Below are positions 27,818 to 37,479 of a stretch of 64,000 bases of DNA, piece by piece. How positions within the stretch are numbered: the stretch's first letter is position 1; the number at the start of each line of letters is the position of its first letter. The notes beneath the pieces were generated by a model. The model made no database searches, was not told the DNA's origin, and saw only the letters and a list, made by a program, of their open reading frames with translations. A program made the translations under genes and the position numbers. Origin of the DNA: Segatella copri (GTDB lineage: Bacteria > Bacteroidota > Bacteroidia > Bacteroidales > Bacteroidaceae); NCBI RefSeq assembly GCF_019249795.2, contig NZ_CP156892.1:186001-250000 (forward strand), written 5' to 3'.

Positions 27818-28240
27818 ATGAGACGAAAAATAGCATTACTTTGCATCATGTTGCCACTTTTGACGTGTCAATTACACGCTCAGGAAGTCAACGACGACGA
27901 GGAGGACAACACAGAAGAGACGACGAAAGTCAGTTCTCTTCTCATGCCGAATGCCTTCTCTCCAAATGGCGATGGCATCAACGACATCTATAAGCCCAAG
28001 GATGGTTACCGGAACATTGAGGAGTTCCACGCCTATATATATAATAGGTGGGGACAGAAACTCTATGAATGGACCGACCCTGCCACGGGATGGGATGGCA
28101 CCTACCGCGGAAAACCGGTCAAGGAGGGTGTCTACTTCTGTCTCGTCAAGGCGAAGGGAGCAGATGGCGTGGTGTATAACATCAAACGTGATGTCAACCT
28201 GCTCAGAGGTTATACCGAAGAGCAGAACAGTAACTATTAG
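27818..28240 (+). CDS. Stand-alone gliding-motility-associated C-terminal (CHU_C-type) domain protein
   Basis: A 140-residue protein. After a signal peptide (MRRKIALLCIMLPLLTCQLHA) and a short acidic stretch (EVNDDEEDNTEETTK) nearly all of it is the gliding-associated CTD: MPNAFSPNGDGINDIYKPKD, FHAYIYNRWGQKLYEW, WDGTYRGKPVKEGVYF and a final strand. This domain normally sits at the end of huge type-B cargo of the type IX secretion system and is removed on export. Here it has no cargo. It ends 27 nt before uvrA. It could be a minimal surface protein or a piece of a lost larger gene. Confidence 0.9.
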   Translation: MRRKIALLCIMLPLLTCQLHAQEVNDDEEDNTEETTKVSSLLMPNAFSPNGDGINDIYKPKDGYRNIEEFHAYIYNRWGQKLYEWTDPATGWDGTYRGKPVKEGVYFCLVKAKGADGVVYNIKRDVNLLRGYTEEQNSNY

Positions 28241-28267
28241 GCAAACAGCAATTAGCAGAATTGGAAT

Positions 28268-31108
28268 ATGAATTCAGAAGAAAAGATAAATGTATGGGGC
28301 GCACGTGTCCACAACCTCAAGAACATAGATGTGGAGATTCCGCGTGATTCCCTCACCGTGATTACCGGACTCTCGGGTTCGGGCAAGAGTTCACTGGCTT
28401 TTGACACCATCTTTGCCGAAGGTCAGCGCAGATATATCGAAACATTCTCTGCCTATGCCCGCAACTTCCTGGGTAATATGGAACGCCCGGATGTTGACAA
28501 GATTACGGGATTGAGTCCGGTCATCAGCATAGAACAGAAAACCACCAACAAGAATCCCCGCTCTACCGTGGGCACTACCACCGAGATTTACGACTATCTC
28601 CGTCTGCTCTATGCCCGCGCCGGTACTGCATACAGCTATCAGAGTGGCGAGGAGATGATGAAATATACCGAGGAACAGGTCATCGACATGATTCTCAGCG
28701 ATTATAAGGGCAAGGCTATCTTCCTGCTCGCTCCCCTCGTACGCCAGCGCAAGGGTCATTACCGCGAACTCTTCGAAAGTATGCGCAGAAAGGGGTATCT
28801 CTATGTGCGACTCGACGGCAACATCCTCGAAATCGTTCCCAATATGAAAACCGACCGCTACAAGAACCACAATATAGAAGCTGTGGTCGATAAACTGGTG
28901 GTGAAGGAAGAAGATGAGGAACGCATCCGCAAGAGTGTGGCAACGGCTATGAAACAGGGCGACGGCATGGTAATGGTTCTTGAGAAAGGTGCCAAGGAGG
29001 CCAAGACATACTCCAAGCGTCTCATGGACCCTGTAACGGGTATCGCCTACCAGGATTCGGCTCCTAACATGTTCTCCTTCAACTCTCCCGAAGGTGCCTG
29101 TCCGCATTGCAAGGGTCTGGGAAAGGTAAACCAGATTGATATCAAGAAGGTAATTCCCAATGATAAACTCAGCATCCATGAAGGCGGCATCGCTCCGCTC
29201 GGCAAATACAAGAACCAGATGATTTTCTGGCAGATAGAATCATTGCTCAGCAAGTATGACCTCAACCTGAAGACACCTATCTGTGAGATTCCGGGCGATG
29301 CCATGCAGGAAATTCTCTATGGTTCGCTCGAAAACGTGAAGATAGAAAAGGAAAAGGTGCATACCTCTACCGACTATTTCTGCGCCTACGATGGCATCAT
29401 CGACTACCTGCAGAAGGTGATGGAGGATGACGAGAGTGCGGCGGGCAAGAAATGGGCCGACCAGTTTATCTCGACCATCGAATGTCCTGAATGCCATGGT
29501 TTGCGACTCAAAAAAGAATCGCTCTCTTTCAAAATCTGGGATAAGAATATATCCGAAGTAGCCAGTCTTGACATCGATGAACTGCGCGATTGGCTCGAAG
29601 AAGTGGAACAGCATCTGCCTTCGATGAAAGCGAAGGTGGCTCACGAAATCATCAAGGAGTTGCGCTCACGCGTTACCTTCCTCCTCGATGTGGGACTCAA
29701 TTATCTCTCGCTTAACCGCCAGTCAGCTTCTCTATCGGGTGGCGAGAGCCAGCGCATCCGTCTGGCTACTCAGATTGGTAGCCAGCTGGTCAATGTACTC
29801 TATATCCTCGATGAGCCAAGCATCGGTCTGCACCAGCGCGACAACGAACGTCTGCTCAACAGTCTGAAAGAACTTCGCGACCTGGGCAATACCGTTATTG
29901 TGGTGGAGCACGATGAAGATATGATGCGGGCTGCCGACTGGATAGTAGATATCGGTCCGAAGGCGGGACGCAAGGGAGGTGAAGTTGTCTTCCAGGGCAC
30001 ACCTCAGGAGATGCTCAAGACCGATACCATCACCGCCCAGTATCTCAATGGCAAGATGGCTATTGAGGTGCCTGCCCTCCGCAGAGAAGGCAACGGCAAG
30101 CATATCACCATTCACGGAGCAACGGGCAACAACCTCAAGGGGGTGGATGTTGATTTTCCACTCGGCAAACTCATTGTCGTAACGGGTGTCAGCGGCTCAG
30201 GCAAATCCACTCTCATCAACGAGACTCTCCAGCCTATCCTCTCGCAGCATTTCTACCGTTCGCTCAAGAAACCGATGCCATACGAGAGCATCGAAGGTAT
30301 CGAGAATATCGACAAGGTAGTGAATGTAGACCAGAGTCCGATTGGCAGAACGCCTCGCAGCAATCCAGCTACCTACACAGGCGTGTTCAGCGATATCCGC
30401 TCGCTCTTCGTAGGACTTCCCGAGGCAAAGATCCGCGGTTACAAGCCGGGCAGATTCTCCTTCAATGTGAAAGGTGGAAGATGCGAGGAATGTAAGGGTA
30501 ACGGATATAAGACCATCGAAATGAACTTCCTGCCGGATGTCTACGTACCTTGTGAGGTATGCCACGGCAAACGCTACAACCGCGAGACGCTGGAGGTAAG
30601 ATACAAGGGAAAGAGCATAGCCGATGTTCTCGACATGACCATCAACCAGGCGGTAGATTTCTTCGAGAATGTTCCTCAGATACTGCAGAAGATCAAAGCA
30701 TTACAGAATGTAGGTCTCGGATACATCAGGTTAGGACAGAGTTCCACTACCCTCTCTGGCGGTGAAAGTCAGCGCGTAAAACTGGCTACCGAACTCTCGA
30801 AGCGTGATACGGGCAAGACGCTCTATATTCTCGATGAACCGACAACCGGTCTGCATTTCGAAGACATCCGCATACTGATGGATGTACTCCAGAAGCTGGT
30901 AGACCGTGGCAATACGGTCATTATCATCGAGCACAATCTCGATGTCATCAAACTCGCCGACTGGCTCATCGACATGGGTCCGGAAGGTGGACGAGGCGGC
31001 GGTCAGCTCCTCTTTGCCGGAACACCAGAAGAAATGGTGAAGCAGCAAAAAGGATATACCTATAAGTTCCTCGCCCCTTTACTGAAGAAATCAGGGAAAC
31101 CTGAATAA
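28268..31108 (+). CDS. uvrA: Excinuclease ABC subunit A
   Basis: A 946-residue DNA damage sensor of nucleotide excision repair, normal length. Two ABC cassettes: the first has [20 protein letters not shown] near residues 32-51, signature [16 protein letters not shown] and Walker [16 protein letters not shown]; the second has [32 protein letters not shown] and [15 protein letters not shown]. Zinc-finger cysteines are visible in ACPHCKGLG and [10 protein letters not shown]. It partners with UvrB, which is not in this window. It is co-directional with the CTD gene 27 nt upstream. Confidence 0.98.
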   Translation: MNSEEKINVWGARVHNLKNIDVEIPRDSLTVITGLSGSGKSSLAFDTIFAEGQRRYIETFSAYARNFLGNMERPDVDKITGLSPVISIEQKTTNKNPRSTVGTTTEIYDYLRLLYARAGTAYSYQSGEEMMKYTEEQVIDMILSDYKGKAIFLLAPLVRQRKGHYRELFESMRRKGYLYVRLDGNILEIVPNMKTDRYKNHNIEAVVDKLVVKEEDEERIRKSVATAMKQGDGMVMVLEKGAKEAKTYSKRLMDPVTGIAYQDSAPNMFSFNSPEGACPHCKGLGKVNQIDIKKVIPNDKLSIHEGGIAPLGKYKNQMIFWQIESLLSKYDLNLKTPICEIPGDAMQEILYGSLENVKIEKEKVHTSTDYFCAYDGIIDYLQKVMEDDESAAGKKWADQFISTIECPECHGLRLKKESLSFKIWDKNISEVASLDIDELRDWLEEVEQHLPSMKAKVAHEIIKELRSRVTFLLDVGLNYLSLNRQSASLSGGESQRIRLATQIGSQLVNVLYILDEPSIGLHQRDNERLLNSLKELRDLGNTVIVVEHDEDMMRAADWIVDIGPKAGRKGGEVVFQGTPQEMLKTDTITAQYLNGKMAIEVPALRREGNGKHITIHGATGNNLKGVDVDFPLGKLIVVTGVSGSGKSTLINETLQPILSQHFYRSLKKPMPYESIEGIENIDKVVNVDQSPIGRTPRSNPATYTGVFSDIRSLFVGLPEAKIRGYKPGRFSFNVKGGRCEECKGNGYKTIEMNFLPDVYVPCEVCHGKRYNRETLEVRYKGKSIADVLDMTINQAVDFFENVPQILQKIKALQNVGLGYIRLGQSSTTLSGGESQRVKLATELSKRDTGKTLYILDEPTTGLHFEDIRILMDVLQKLVDRGNTVIIIEHNLDVIKLADWLIDMGPEGGRGGGQLLFAGTPEEMVKQQKGYTYKFLAPLLKKSGKPE

Positions 31109-31162
31109 ATCAGGATAGGAACGAAGGCTGTGACAGAAGAAAATAAAAAAACGCTCTAAAAG

Positions 31163-31194
31163 TTTGGATGTTACAAATATTAAGTTTATCTTTG
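31163..31194 (+). promoter_or_regulatory. Promoter of the Rpn-family gene
   Basis: TTTG (31163-31166), exactly 20-nt spacer, TATCTTTG (31187-31194), 24 nt before the ATG. A clean match to the Bacteroidota consensus. Confidence 0.75.
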
Positions 31195-31218
31195 CATAAG
31201 ATATAAAACAAACAGCGT

Positions 31219-32070
31219 ATGAAACAGGTAGAAGAACGATACATCAGCTTGCTGACCGATTTCGGCTTCAAGCGCATTTTTGGAACAGCAATGAACAAGG
31301 ATTTGCTCATTTGCTTCCTCAACAGCTTGTTCAATGGCAGACAGGTTGTTAAGGACGTTTCGTATCTGAACCCGGAGCACGTCGGTGATGTTTATACCGA
31401 CCGCAAGGCTATCTTCGACGTGTATTGCGAAGGAGAAAACGGCGAGAAGTTCATCGTAGAAATGCAGAATGCCTATCAGACTTATTTCAAAGATCGTGCT
31501 CTGTTCTATTCTACCTTTCCTATCCGTGAGCAGGCACCCAAAGGTAATGAATGGGATTTCAAGCTCAACCATATCTATACCGTAGCCCTGCTCAATTTCA
31601 ACATGAACGAGGATGCCTTCGACAAGGAGGAAATTCGTCACCATGTACAGTTGTGCGATACCGCTACCCACAAGATTTTCTATGATAAGCTGGAGTTTAT
31701 CTATGTAGAGATTGCCAAGTTCAATAAGACCTTGGAAGAATTGGAAACACTCTACGAGAAGTGGCTTTATGCACTAAAGAACCTCTATAAACTTACTCAA
31801 CGCCCGAAAGAACTGTGCGATAAGGTTTTCGACCGACTTTTCGAAGAAGCCGAGATTGCCAAATTCACACCACAGGAGATTCGGGAATATGAAGCAAGCA
31901 AGATGGCATATCGGGATATCAAGAACTCTATTGATACGGCGAAAAGGGAAGGTAGAATAGAAGCTAACATAGAAACTGCTCAACGTTTGCTGGCTATGGG
32001 GCTTCCAACAGAACAGGTTGCCAAAGCGACCCAGCTACCTTTGGATATGGTTCAAAATCTGAGCTACTGA
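31219..32070 (+). CDS. Rpn family recombination-promoting nuclease (PD-(D/E)XK transposase-like)
   Basis: A 283-residue protein. The N-terminal YISLLTDFGFKRIFGTAMNK and the nuclease core FDVYCEGENGEKFIVEMQN (Asp...Glu-x-Gln of PD-(D/E)XK) identify the PDDEXK_2/Rpn family. The helical middle follows (LYEKWLYALKNLYKL) and a C-terminal AKREGRIEANIETAQRLLAM segment leads to a short tail with PTEQVAKATQLPLDMV, a helix typical of these proteins. The family is related to transposases; E. coli RpnA stimulates RecA-independent recombination, and such genes sit often at accessory-island edges, as here. It has its own promoter and a terminator at 32121-32160. Confidence 0.9.
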   Translation: MKQVEERYISLLTDFGFKRIFGTAMNKDLLICFLNSLFNGRQVVKDVSYLNPEHVGDVYTDRKAIFDVYCEGENGEKFIVEMQNAYQTYFKDRALFYSTFPIREQAPKGNEWDFKLNHIYTVALLNFNMNEDAFDKEEIRHHVQLCDTATHKIFYDKLEFIYVEIAKFNKTLEELETLYEKWLYALKNLYKLTQRPKELCDKVFDRLFEEAEIAKFTPQEIREYEASKMAYRDIKNSIDTAKREGRIEANIETAQRLLAMGLPTEQVAKATQLPLDMVQNLSY

Positions 32071-32098
32071 TAAAAGCGAAAACTAACGTTTTTCTTTT

Positions 32099-32365
32099 AT
32101 GCAGGATACCATAACAAATACCCCCCAACCTACTTTCTCAAGCGGGTTGGGGAATTTTTATTTCAGTATAAAATATGACGATAGCTACCCTTTCATCTTT
32201 ACAAACATCAAAGGTCCAATCCTTGTTAAGGAGGAAGATACGGATACTTATATCAGAAGCCATGAAGAAGACTTCATCGGTCAAGCCGAAGAATCCTTGC
32301 CAATCAAATCCTGCAGGAGATTATTTGAATTATTCGGCATAGATACCGACAGACTGGAATTATAA
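32099..32365 (+). CDS. Uncertain 88-residue frame between two hairpins
   Basis: The frame is open from 32099 to 32365. No ribosome site precedes the ATG, and the terminator of the Rpn gene lies inside its first third. The C-terminal part (KYDDSYPFIFTNIKGPILVK, SCRRLFELFGIDTDRLEL) looks protein-like but matches nothing I know. It may be a remnant 3' end of a lost gene at the island edge, or not translated at all. Confidence 0.25.
   Translation: MQDTITNTPQPTFSSGLGNFYFSIKYDDSYPFIFTNIKGPILVKEEDTDTYIRSHEEDFIGQAEESLPIKSCRRLFELFGIDTDRLEL
32121..32160 (+). terminator. Terminator of the Rpn-family gene
   Basis: CCCCAACC (32123-32130) pairs with GGTTGGGG (32145-32152), then AATTTTT. Confidence 0.85.
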
Positions 32366-32367
32366 TA

Positions 32368-32408
32368 TACCGCCAAAGTACATGATATATGAATGTACTT
32401 TGGCGGTA
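32368..32408. terminator. Perfect 16-bp hairpin at the left edge of the island
   Basis: TACCGCCAAAGTACAT (32368-32383) and its exact inverted copy (32393-32408) with a 9-nt loop. It sits 58 bp beyond the last gene of the minus-strand defence-like operon. The T-tract is weak on both strands, so it may be a terminator, an RNA-stabilising stem or an element end. Confidence 0.7.
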
Positions 32409-32466
32409 CGGAATTTAAGGTTTACCCTTCGAATTAGTATCTATTCTGCGTTCATCTTATCGGTAG

Positions 32467-33537
32467 TTATCGATTGAGAAAAGCAACTAAACTATCTTGC
32501 ATAAAAGTTAACAAATTAGTTTGTTCAACCCTCAAATACTTTTTCCAAATAGGATTAACCTCTATAAAAGAATCAAATTTCTTGAGATGCAAAGAGTACA
32601 AGCACCTGTTTACATAATTGGCTGAATGCAACACTAAATCTCGCTCATCCTTATCGTCCAACCATAATCTTAAAACATTAGCAGGAGATTCCTCAACAAG
32701 CTCATCTACTAAATCCTCAAAAATACCACTCATTGGATAGTCTTTGATAGCACTAAACACTTCGAATCTTGGAGTAGGCCAACCTAACTTTTGTTCCATA
32801 TTATACTCAGATTCATTGATCAAGAACTCAATACACTCAACCAAAGACTCGTTATTCGTCTTAAGATGAGGATATTTGTCCAACAGAGACCAAGCCTCTG
32901 CTATCATCATACATGCTATTTCATCGAAATCGAACACACTCAAATGTTGGTTAACATTCACCAAATCAACAATTGACATCAACCAAAGATAGTCGTAAGA
33001 ACAGCATAACTTTGTGGCGATAAGTTCAAGACCTGCTTTGGGCACAAAATCTTTCCCTGTATTTTGAACCTGGATACTTTCACATTCAACATTATCCAAT
33101 ATATCAGGGAGTTGTTCGGTTGCTCTACCTATAAAATGACCATCAAAATCATACCATTTCCCATCAACACGAATTTTATTTTGCTGCATGCAGTTTCCTT
33201 CTTGAAGTTCCTCAATATAGTCCAGATAATGAGTTTTATCCAATAACGGGAACAAATCTGTTTGCATATAAGCAACTATTGTCTTCTTACCCTTATCCCA
33301 AACTCCATTTGTACACACCATATCCTTTACGGTGAAACAAATATTATCTTTGTAATTGAAACGATAGAGCTTGCCATGCAGAATCTTAAATTTTCCATCT
33401 GTAGAATAGACACGTTCACCATTTCTATTCAAAATAAAGCACAGCCTCTCCATGTTCTCGACATAATAATCAAGAGAAGACAAATCCTGTTCAGTATTTT
33501 TAGAACCTTTATCATTTTCACTTTGTGTAAAAATCAT
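32467..33537 (-). CDS. Defence-island protein 9, unknown (SBD-like helical segment)
   Basis: A 356-residue cytoplasmic protein, last gene of the operon; its start overlaps the upstream gene by 20 bp. The first 170 residues are beta-rich (NRNGERVYSTDGKF, LHGKLYRFNYKDNICF, IRVDGKWYDFDGHFIG). Residues about 180-220 (YDYLWLMSIVDLVNVNQHLS then FDFDEIACMMIAEAWSLL) resemble in spacing the KPxLLL helix and element-helix of the two sulfur-binding-domain-like proteins of this island. A helical C-terminal part follows (NVLRLWLDDKDERDLVLH). No catalytic motif is clear. It could be an effector or a reader; the assignment rests on context. Confidence 0.8.
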   Translation of the reverse strand: MIFTQSENDKGSKNTEQDLSSLDYYVENMERLCFILNRNGERVYSTDGKFKILHGKLYRFNYKDNICFTVKDMVCTNGVWDKGKKTIVAYMQTDLFPLLDKTHYLDYIEELQEGNCMQQNKIRVDGKWYDFDGHFIGRATEQLPDILDNVECESIQVQNTGKDFVPKAGLELIATKLCCSYDYLWLMSIVDLVNVNQHLSVFDFDEIACMMIAEAWSLLDKYPHLKTNNESLVECIEFLINESEYNMEQKLGWPTPRFEVFSAIKDYPMSGIFEDLVDELVEESPANVLRLWLDDKDERDLVLHSANYVNRCLYSLHLKKFDSFIEVNPIWKKYLRVEQTNLLTFMQDSLVAFLNR

Positions 33538-34717
33538 ACTTTATTTTTCCTAAATTGGCGAGACGTAACATAATCGAGTTCTGTGGCCGCCCTAAAATAT
33601 TAGCAATATCCTCTATGCTTTTTCCCTTTTCATAACATAGTAAAAGTAATTCTTCTTCATTCTCGGTCCATGGCAAATCCTTTCTTCTACAATTCACCTC
33701 AGAAGATTCTTCATCACTAGAAAACACAGAATCATCAGAAGGCGTTGAATCACCGGAAGCCTTTTCCGTATTTACTGTTTCATCTTCTATTCCAATATTT
33801 GAGATGAACACATCCTCTTGGTGCTCATGAGCATGAAGTTGGTTGATTGCATTATCAATACAATCTACCAAACTTAACGTAGCATCCACACCTAAAAGAT
33901 TTACTTTTAAATCCAGCAAGAAGTTCTCATAAAGATACAGCAAAGAACTTGTTATATCTTCCTGCCTTACAGGATGAGCCAAGAGTTTATCATATAAATC
34001 AAAGACCGTTGGACATAATGATCTAAACATTTCTCTCTCAGCCTTATGTTCCTTGAGGAAAGTATAGTATTCAATGTTTAATTGAATTTGTACATCTTCA
34101 TCTAAAGCATAAAAAAGGTTCTGCTTTTCCTCATCACACGACTCTGCCACAAGATTATTTTTGGGTTCATTTTCAGATGACAAAATCTTTTTATACTCAG
34201 CCAAAGCCTCTATAGACTTATCTATGGCATTGTCTTTACTAGTCGCCAATTCACCAATTTTCTCTTCTGTAAGAGCAGAATAGTTCTCCAATAAAGCACG
34301 CTTCAAAGAAGAACGTCCTGACGGTAAAGTCATAAGGAAAAACAAATCCTCATCAAGTTCCACGTAATCAACGCATTCCTTGATTTTACTCTCAGAAGGT
34401 CTAACTTGTCTTTCTTTCAGAAGAGTCAAGTTCTCTTCTTTGCCACGATAGGGAACAAGATGCCAAAAATCTTCATTTTGCATAGTCCAGAATGGGAAAT
34501 ACGCATCCACAAATAAAGAATCGTCATTAGGCAGGGTTCTTTTCCATACTTTATGAAAAGTATCTATCAGCTGCTGATTACATCTAATTTCATTAGAATA
34601 AATCTCATCCGATTCACACATTTCTATAATGGTAAGCAAAAGAACCGCCTTATGTGGAGTTTTACGGCCATATTTCTCATTCGGCTTTAAATTTTCAAAA
34701 GCCTCTACATAGTCCAT
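33518..34717 (-). CDS. Defence-island protein 8: sulfur-binding-domain-like N-terminus plus C-terminal helix-turn-helix
   Basis: A 399-residue protein. Residues about 15-90 show YGRKTPHKAVLLLTIIEM, then YFPFWTMQNEDFWHLVP, the layout I associate with the SBD of ScoMcrA-type phosphorothioate-binding endonucleases: an Arg, a [PH]KPxLLL helix, a YPFxxL turn, then FWxL. No HNH motif follows. Instead there is a long helical middle, an acidic Ser/Glu linker (near 300-340) and a C-terminal Myb/SANT-like helix-turn-helix (residues about 350-390: WTENEEELLLLCYEKG, SIEDIANILGRPQNSIMLRL). This suggests a modified-DNA reader or regulator without nuclease. It lies 21 bp after the 200-residue gene in the operon. 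Confidence 0.8.
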   Translation of the reverse strand: MDYVEAFENLKPNEKYGRKTPHKAVLLLTIIEMCESDEIYSNEIRCNQQLIDTFHKVWKRTLPNDDSLFVDAYFPFWTMQNEDFWHLVPYRGKEENLTLLKERQVRPSESKIKECVDYVELDEDLFFLMTLPSGRSSLKRALLENYSALTEEKIGELATSKDNAIDKSIEALAEYKKILSSENEPKNNLVAESCDEEKQNLFYALDEDVQIQLNIEYYTFLKEHKAEREMFRSLCPTVFDLYDKLLAHPVRQEDITSSLLYLYENFLLDLKVNLLGVDATLSLVDCIDNAINQLHAHEHQEDVFISNIGIEDETVNTEKASGDSTPSDDSVFSSDEESSEVNCRRKDLPWTENEEELLLLCYEKGKSIEDIANILGRPQNSIMLRLANLGKIKYDFYTK

Positions 34718-34738
34718 ATTTTCCCTTTCTATATTACT

Positions 34739-35341
34739 TTATAATTCTTCTGGCTCCTCTTCATCATGTTCTTCATCAACCTTTTTGGACGTTAACTGTA
34801 AAAACATATCCAAGAAGGAACGATGAGAAAAGAAATATCCCTTATCTTCCTTTAATTTATCCTCCATGACAGAGAAGCCATAATTAGCATACTCTTCCAT
34901 TGTTGTTATCAATTGAGAAACAACTGTACTAGGCTTTATTTCACCTTTATCCAAGGCTATCCAATCTACGTCTGTCTTTGCCACAAGAGCCATAAATATA
35001 TAAGAACGCAACGCAGGATAAGCTTTGCGCCCTTTTCGTGCTTCAGCAGTACCCCAAAAGACCAAGTTCTGTCCCAAGACCTTTGTTTCTTCTGATAATG
35101 GCAGTTTCTTACCTGCATACAAACCGATAAAAAACGCCATGATATAAGGCTCATATCCAGAACCAAACACTTTGCCTCTTGCACTAGTATTCTCAGATGC
35201 ACCAACACCATAATCCGAGATAGCTCTCATTACGGTCTTCTCGTATTTTATTTCAAATTTGGGATTTCTACGTCCCCATATATCTATGAGTTTCTCGTTT
35301 TTATCAACAAGTTCCTCTATATTATTTAAAACCTCTGCCAT
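34739..35341 (-). CDS. Defence-island protein 7, unknown 200-residue protein
   Basis: A 200-residue protein starting 2 nt after the SMC-like gene. It is helical, with a conserved-looking block near residues 45-110 (DYGVGASENTSARGKVFGSG, YEPYIMAFFIGLYAGKKLPL, LGQNLVFWGTAEARKGRKAY) and an acidic tail (DEEHDEEEPEEL). In this position Dnd operons carry DndE, but DndE is about 110 residues with a different N-terminus, so I do not call it that; a functional equivalent is possible. Its tight coupling to the SMC gene suggests it acts with that ATPase. Confidence 0.8.
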   Translation of the reverse strand: MAEVLNNIEELVDKNEKLIDIWGRRNPKFEIKYEKTVMRAISDYGVGASENTSARGKVFGSGYEPYIMAFFIGLYAGKKLPLSEETKVLGQNLVFWGTAEARKGRKAYPALRSYIFMALVAKTDVDWIALDKGEIKPSTVVSQLITTMEEYANYGFSVMEDKLKEDKGYFFSHRSFLDMFLQLTSKKVDEEHDEEEPEEL

Positions 35342-35343
35342 TG

Positions 35344-37479
35344 TTATTTTACTTTTGTTATAACTGTTTGGATTGTTGCTAGATCCTTATCATCGAAAGG
35401 CTTCTTCTTTTCTATTCGGAACACTCTACCAGAAACTTCATTAACCTTGTTCTGGTCAAGGACTAAATTGCCATCAGAGCTTTCCTTCAAGAAGCTCTTT
35501 GTCACGATAACAACTTGCTTATCCAAATTGCTAATCACATTGAAGAACTCCGTCTCCTTAGCATCAGTAAAAGAAGAAGTTGGAGCATCGAATATCAAAG
35601 GAAACTCCGTTTCACTTCTTTGAGTGGCCAACTTGCCAATAGCAAATAATACCGACATCAAGTAAGTTGTTCTTAAAGCAGTATTAGGATTGAAGATTCT
35701 TGTATTATCACTATTCATAAGAACCGCCTCACCTTGCCCATTAGCTTTTTCCAGAATACGGATAGTACCCTTGAAATCATTGGTATTCAAACTTTCCAAG
35801 AAGACATTAGCCTCATCTTCAATTGAATGAAGAAGACGCTTCTTGTTGGTTTCCTTAGCAGACTTGAATGCTGCAGAAATATGACGAATAAGTGCAGCAA
35901 TCTTTGCATATAAAGCAGCAGAAGTTCCTTCTGCCAATTTGCCCAAACTTTCTTGTGCCTCCTCAAGAGTCTTACGATGCTTAATGCGTTGCCCCTTCAA
36001 TACCTCCAATCGGCTTACTGCCTTATTCTTTAAATCCATCCAATTGGAAATATTCTTTAAATGAGACAAGAGCTGCTCTTCTGTTAATCCATCAGCCTGT
36101 GCCAAGATACGCTTTTTAGCTTCAATTTCATTATTCAAATTTGCGTCTATTTTCTTGACTTCATCATGCAAACGATTATTGTTAGAAATCACCTTTTGTA
36201 TATGATGACGAAGTTTGGTAATTCCAGCAAGATTATCATTTAGAATCGTATCTCGCTTTTGTAACTCAACGATATATTCATTCTGATAATATGGTTTTAC
36301 CTCCTCATCTTCATCGACCTTTAAAGAATTCTTGTATTCCTCTAAACGCTGAAGCATATAATTCCATGGTTCACTATGCATTTTAGCTGGACGCCCACAA
36401 ATTTTACAAACTTCTTCGTCGAGCATTTCCTGCATTATTTTTTGACCAGGAATGTGCACAGGCAATGGTACAAAAGAAGTTTCCTTTTGCATTTTCTTGA
36501 TTATTTTTTCCGCACCAGCAGTCTGCAAATAATCATTCTCTAATTTTCTTCGTTTTTTATCGACCGCACTAATCTTTTGAGAATATTCCTCAGCAATATC
36601 CTCAAAGCCCATAAGTATCCACATATCATCCAGAAGATTGATTGTATAATCTTCTTTAATAGAAGCTTGAACTTGCGCACGTTTATTAGTTAAAGTGTCT
36701 ATACGTCTATTGACATTAACAAGCAACTTTGAAGCTTCTTTGCTTTGCTCAATACTTTTTAATAAACCAGCGAAATTAGAAGCCTCATCTTCCTTATTTC
36801 TAATTTCATTTTCTATGTCTTCCAATGTACTACTTTCTTGCTCTATAGTACGCTTGAGCTGAGCAATCTTCTCACTATTTTTACGATCAGATTTCTGAGC
36901 ATTTGTTTGTGCCTGCTCTGCCATTTTTGTAGAGTATTCCATAAAAGAGAAGTATGCCTCAAAATCCTTGACATCGCTGAAGGTCTCAACTAACATCTTT
37001 AATGCATTTGAACTTTGAAATACATCAAGATCACTTTCCCCTTTAAACATAGTGTATTTGCGAATCTCGGAAGGCAAATCATAATCAAATTTTAAGCCAT
37101 CGCGTCGCATTCTTTCACTCCCGTTTTCTTCTATTAAATCAAAAGAAAAATTAGAAGTCGTAATTTCACCATCATAAGACTTCGTAAAATGAAAACTTTT
37201 TTCCAAAGTCTTGACATACCCTTTGTGTTCGTATGTCATTGCCACACGAACATCGGCTGATTCATCTGCAAAAAGTTCTTCACTTCTCTTCTTGGAAATC
37301 AACTTTGTATCAGCCTTTGAAGTCCCATCAGTTCGGAACAACCACTCTAAAGCTTCATAAAACGTAGTCTTACCATCACCATTAGAACCAATGATGAGGT
37401 TAAGACTATTTACAAGTTCAAAAACATTGGACTTGTAATAGCTTCGAAAATTCTCTATTTCTATCTTCTTTATAATCAT
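35344..37479 (-). CDS. Defence-island protein 6: DndD/Rad50-like SMC ATPase
   Basis: A 711-residue ATPase. Residues 1-40 (MIIKKIEIENFRSYYKSNVF, Walker A GSNGDGKTT at 31-39) form the N-terminal half-ABC. Residues about 185-590 are coiled coil interrupted by a CxxC hook, C358-C361 (EVCKICGRPA), as in Rad50/SbcC and DndD. The C-terminal half has the Walker B FPLIFDAPTSSF and VVIVTKSFLKES. In Dnd systems DndD is an ATPase proposed to bend or nick DNA before sulfur insertion. The gene overlaps the 78-residue gene by 4 bp and is followed after 2 nt by the 200-residue gene. Confidence 0.88.
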   Translation of the reverse strand: MIIKKIEIENFRSYYKSNVFELVNSLNLIIGSNGDGKTTFYEALEWLFRTDGTSKADTKLISKKRSEELFADESADVRVAMTYEHKGYVKTLEKSFHFTKSYDGEITTSNFSFDLIEENGSERMRRDGLKFDYDLPSEIRKYTMFKGESDLDVFQSSNALKMLVETFSDVKDFEAYFSFMEYSTKMAEQAQTNAQKSDRKNSEKIAQLKRTIEQESSTLEDIENEIRNKEDEASNFAGLLKSIEQSKEASKLLVNVNRRIDTLTNKRAQVQASIKEDYTINLLDDMWILMGFEDIAEEYSQKISAVDKKRRKLENDYLQTAGAEKIIKKMQKETSFVPLPVHIPGQKIMQEMLDEEVCKICGRPAKMHSEPWNYMLQRLEEYKNSLKVDEDEEVKPYYQNEYIVELQKRDTILNDNLAGITKLRHHIQKVISNNNRLHDEVKKIDANLNNEIEAKKRILAQADGLTEEQLLSHLKNISNWMDLKNKAVSRLEVLKGQRIKHRKTLEEAQESLGKLAEGTSAALYAKIAALIRHISAAFKSAKETNKKRLLHSIEDEANVFLESLNTNDFKGTIRILEKANGQGEAVLMNSDNTRIFNPNTALRTTYLMSVLFAIGKLATQRSETEFPLIFDAPTSSFTDAKETEFFNVISNLDKQVVIVTKSFLKESSDGNLVLDQNKVNEVSGRVFRIEKKKPFDDKDLATIQTVITKVK

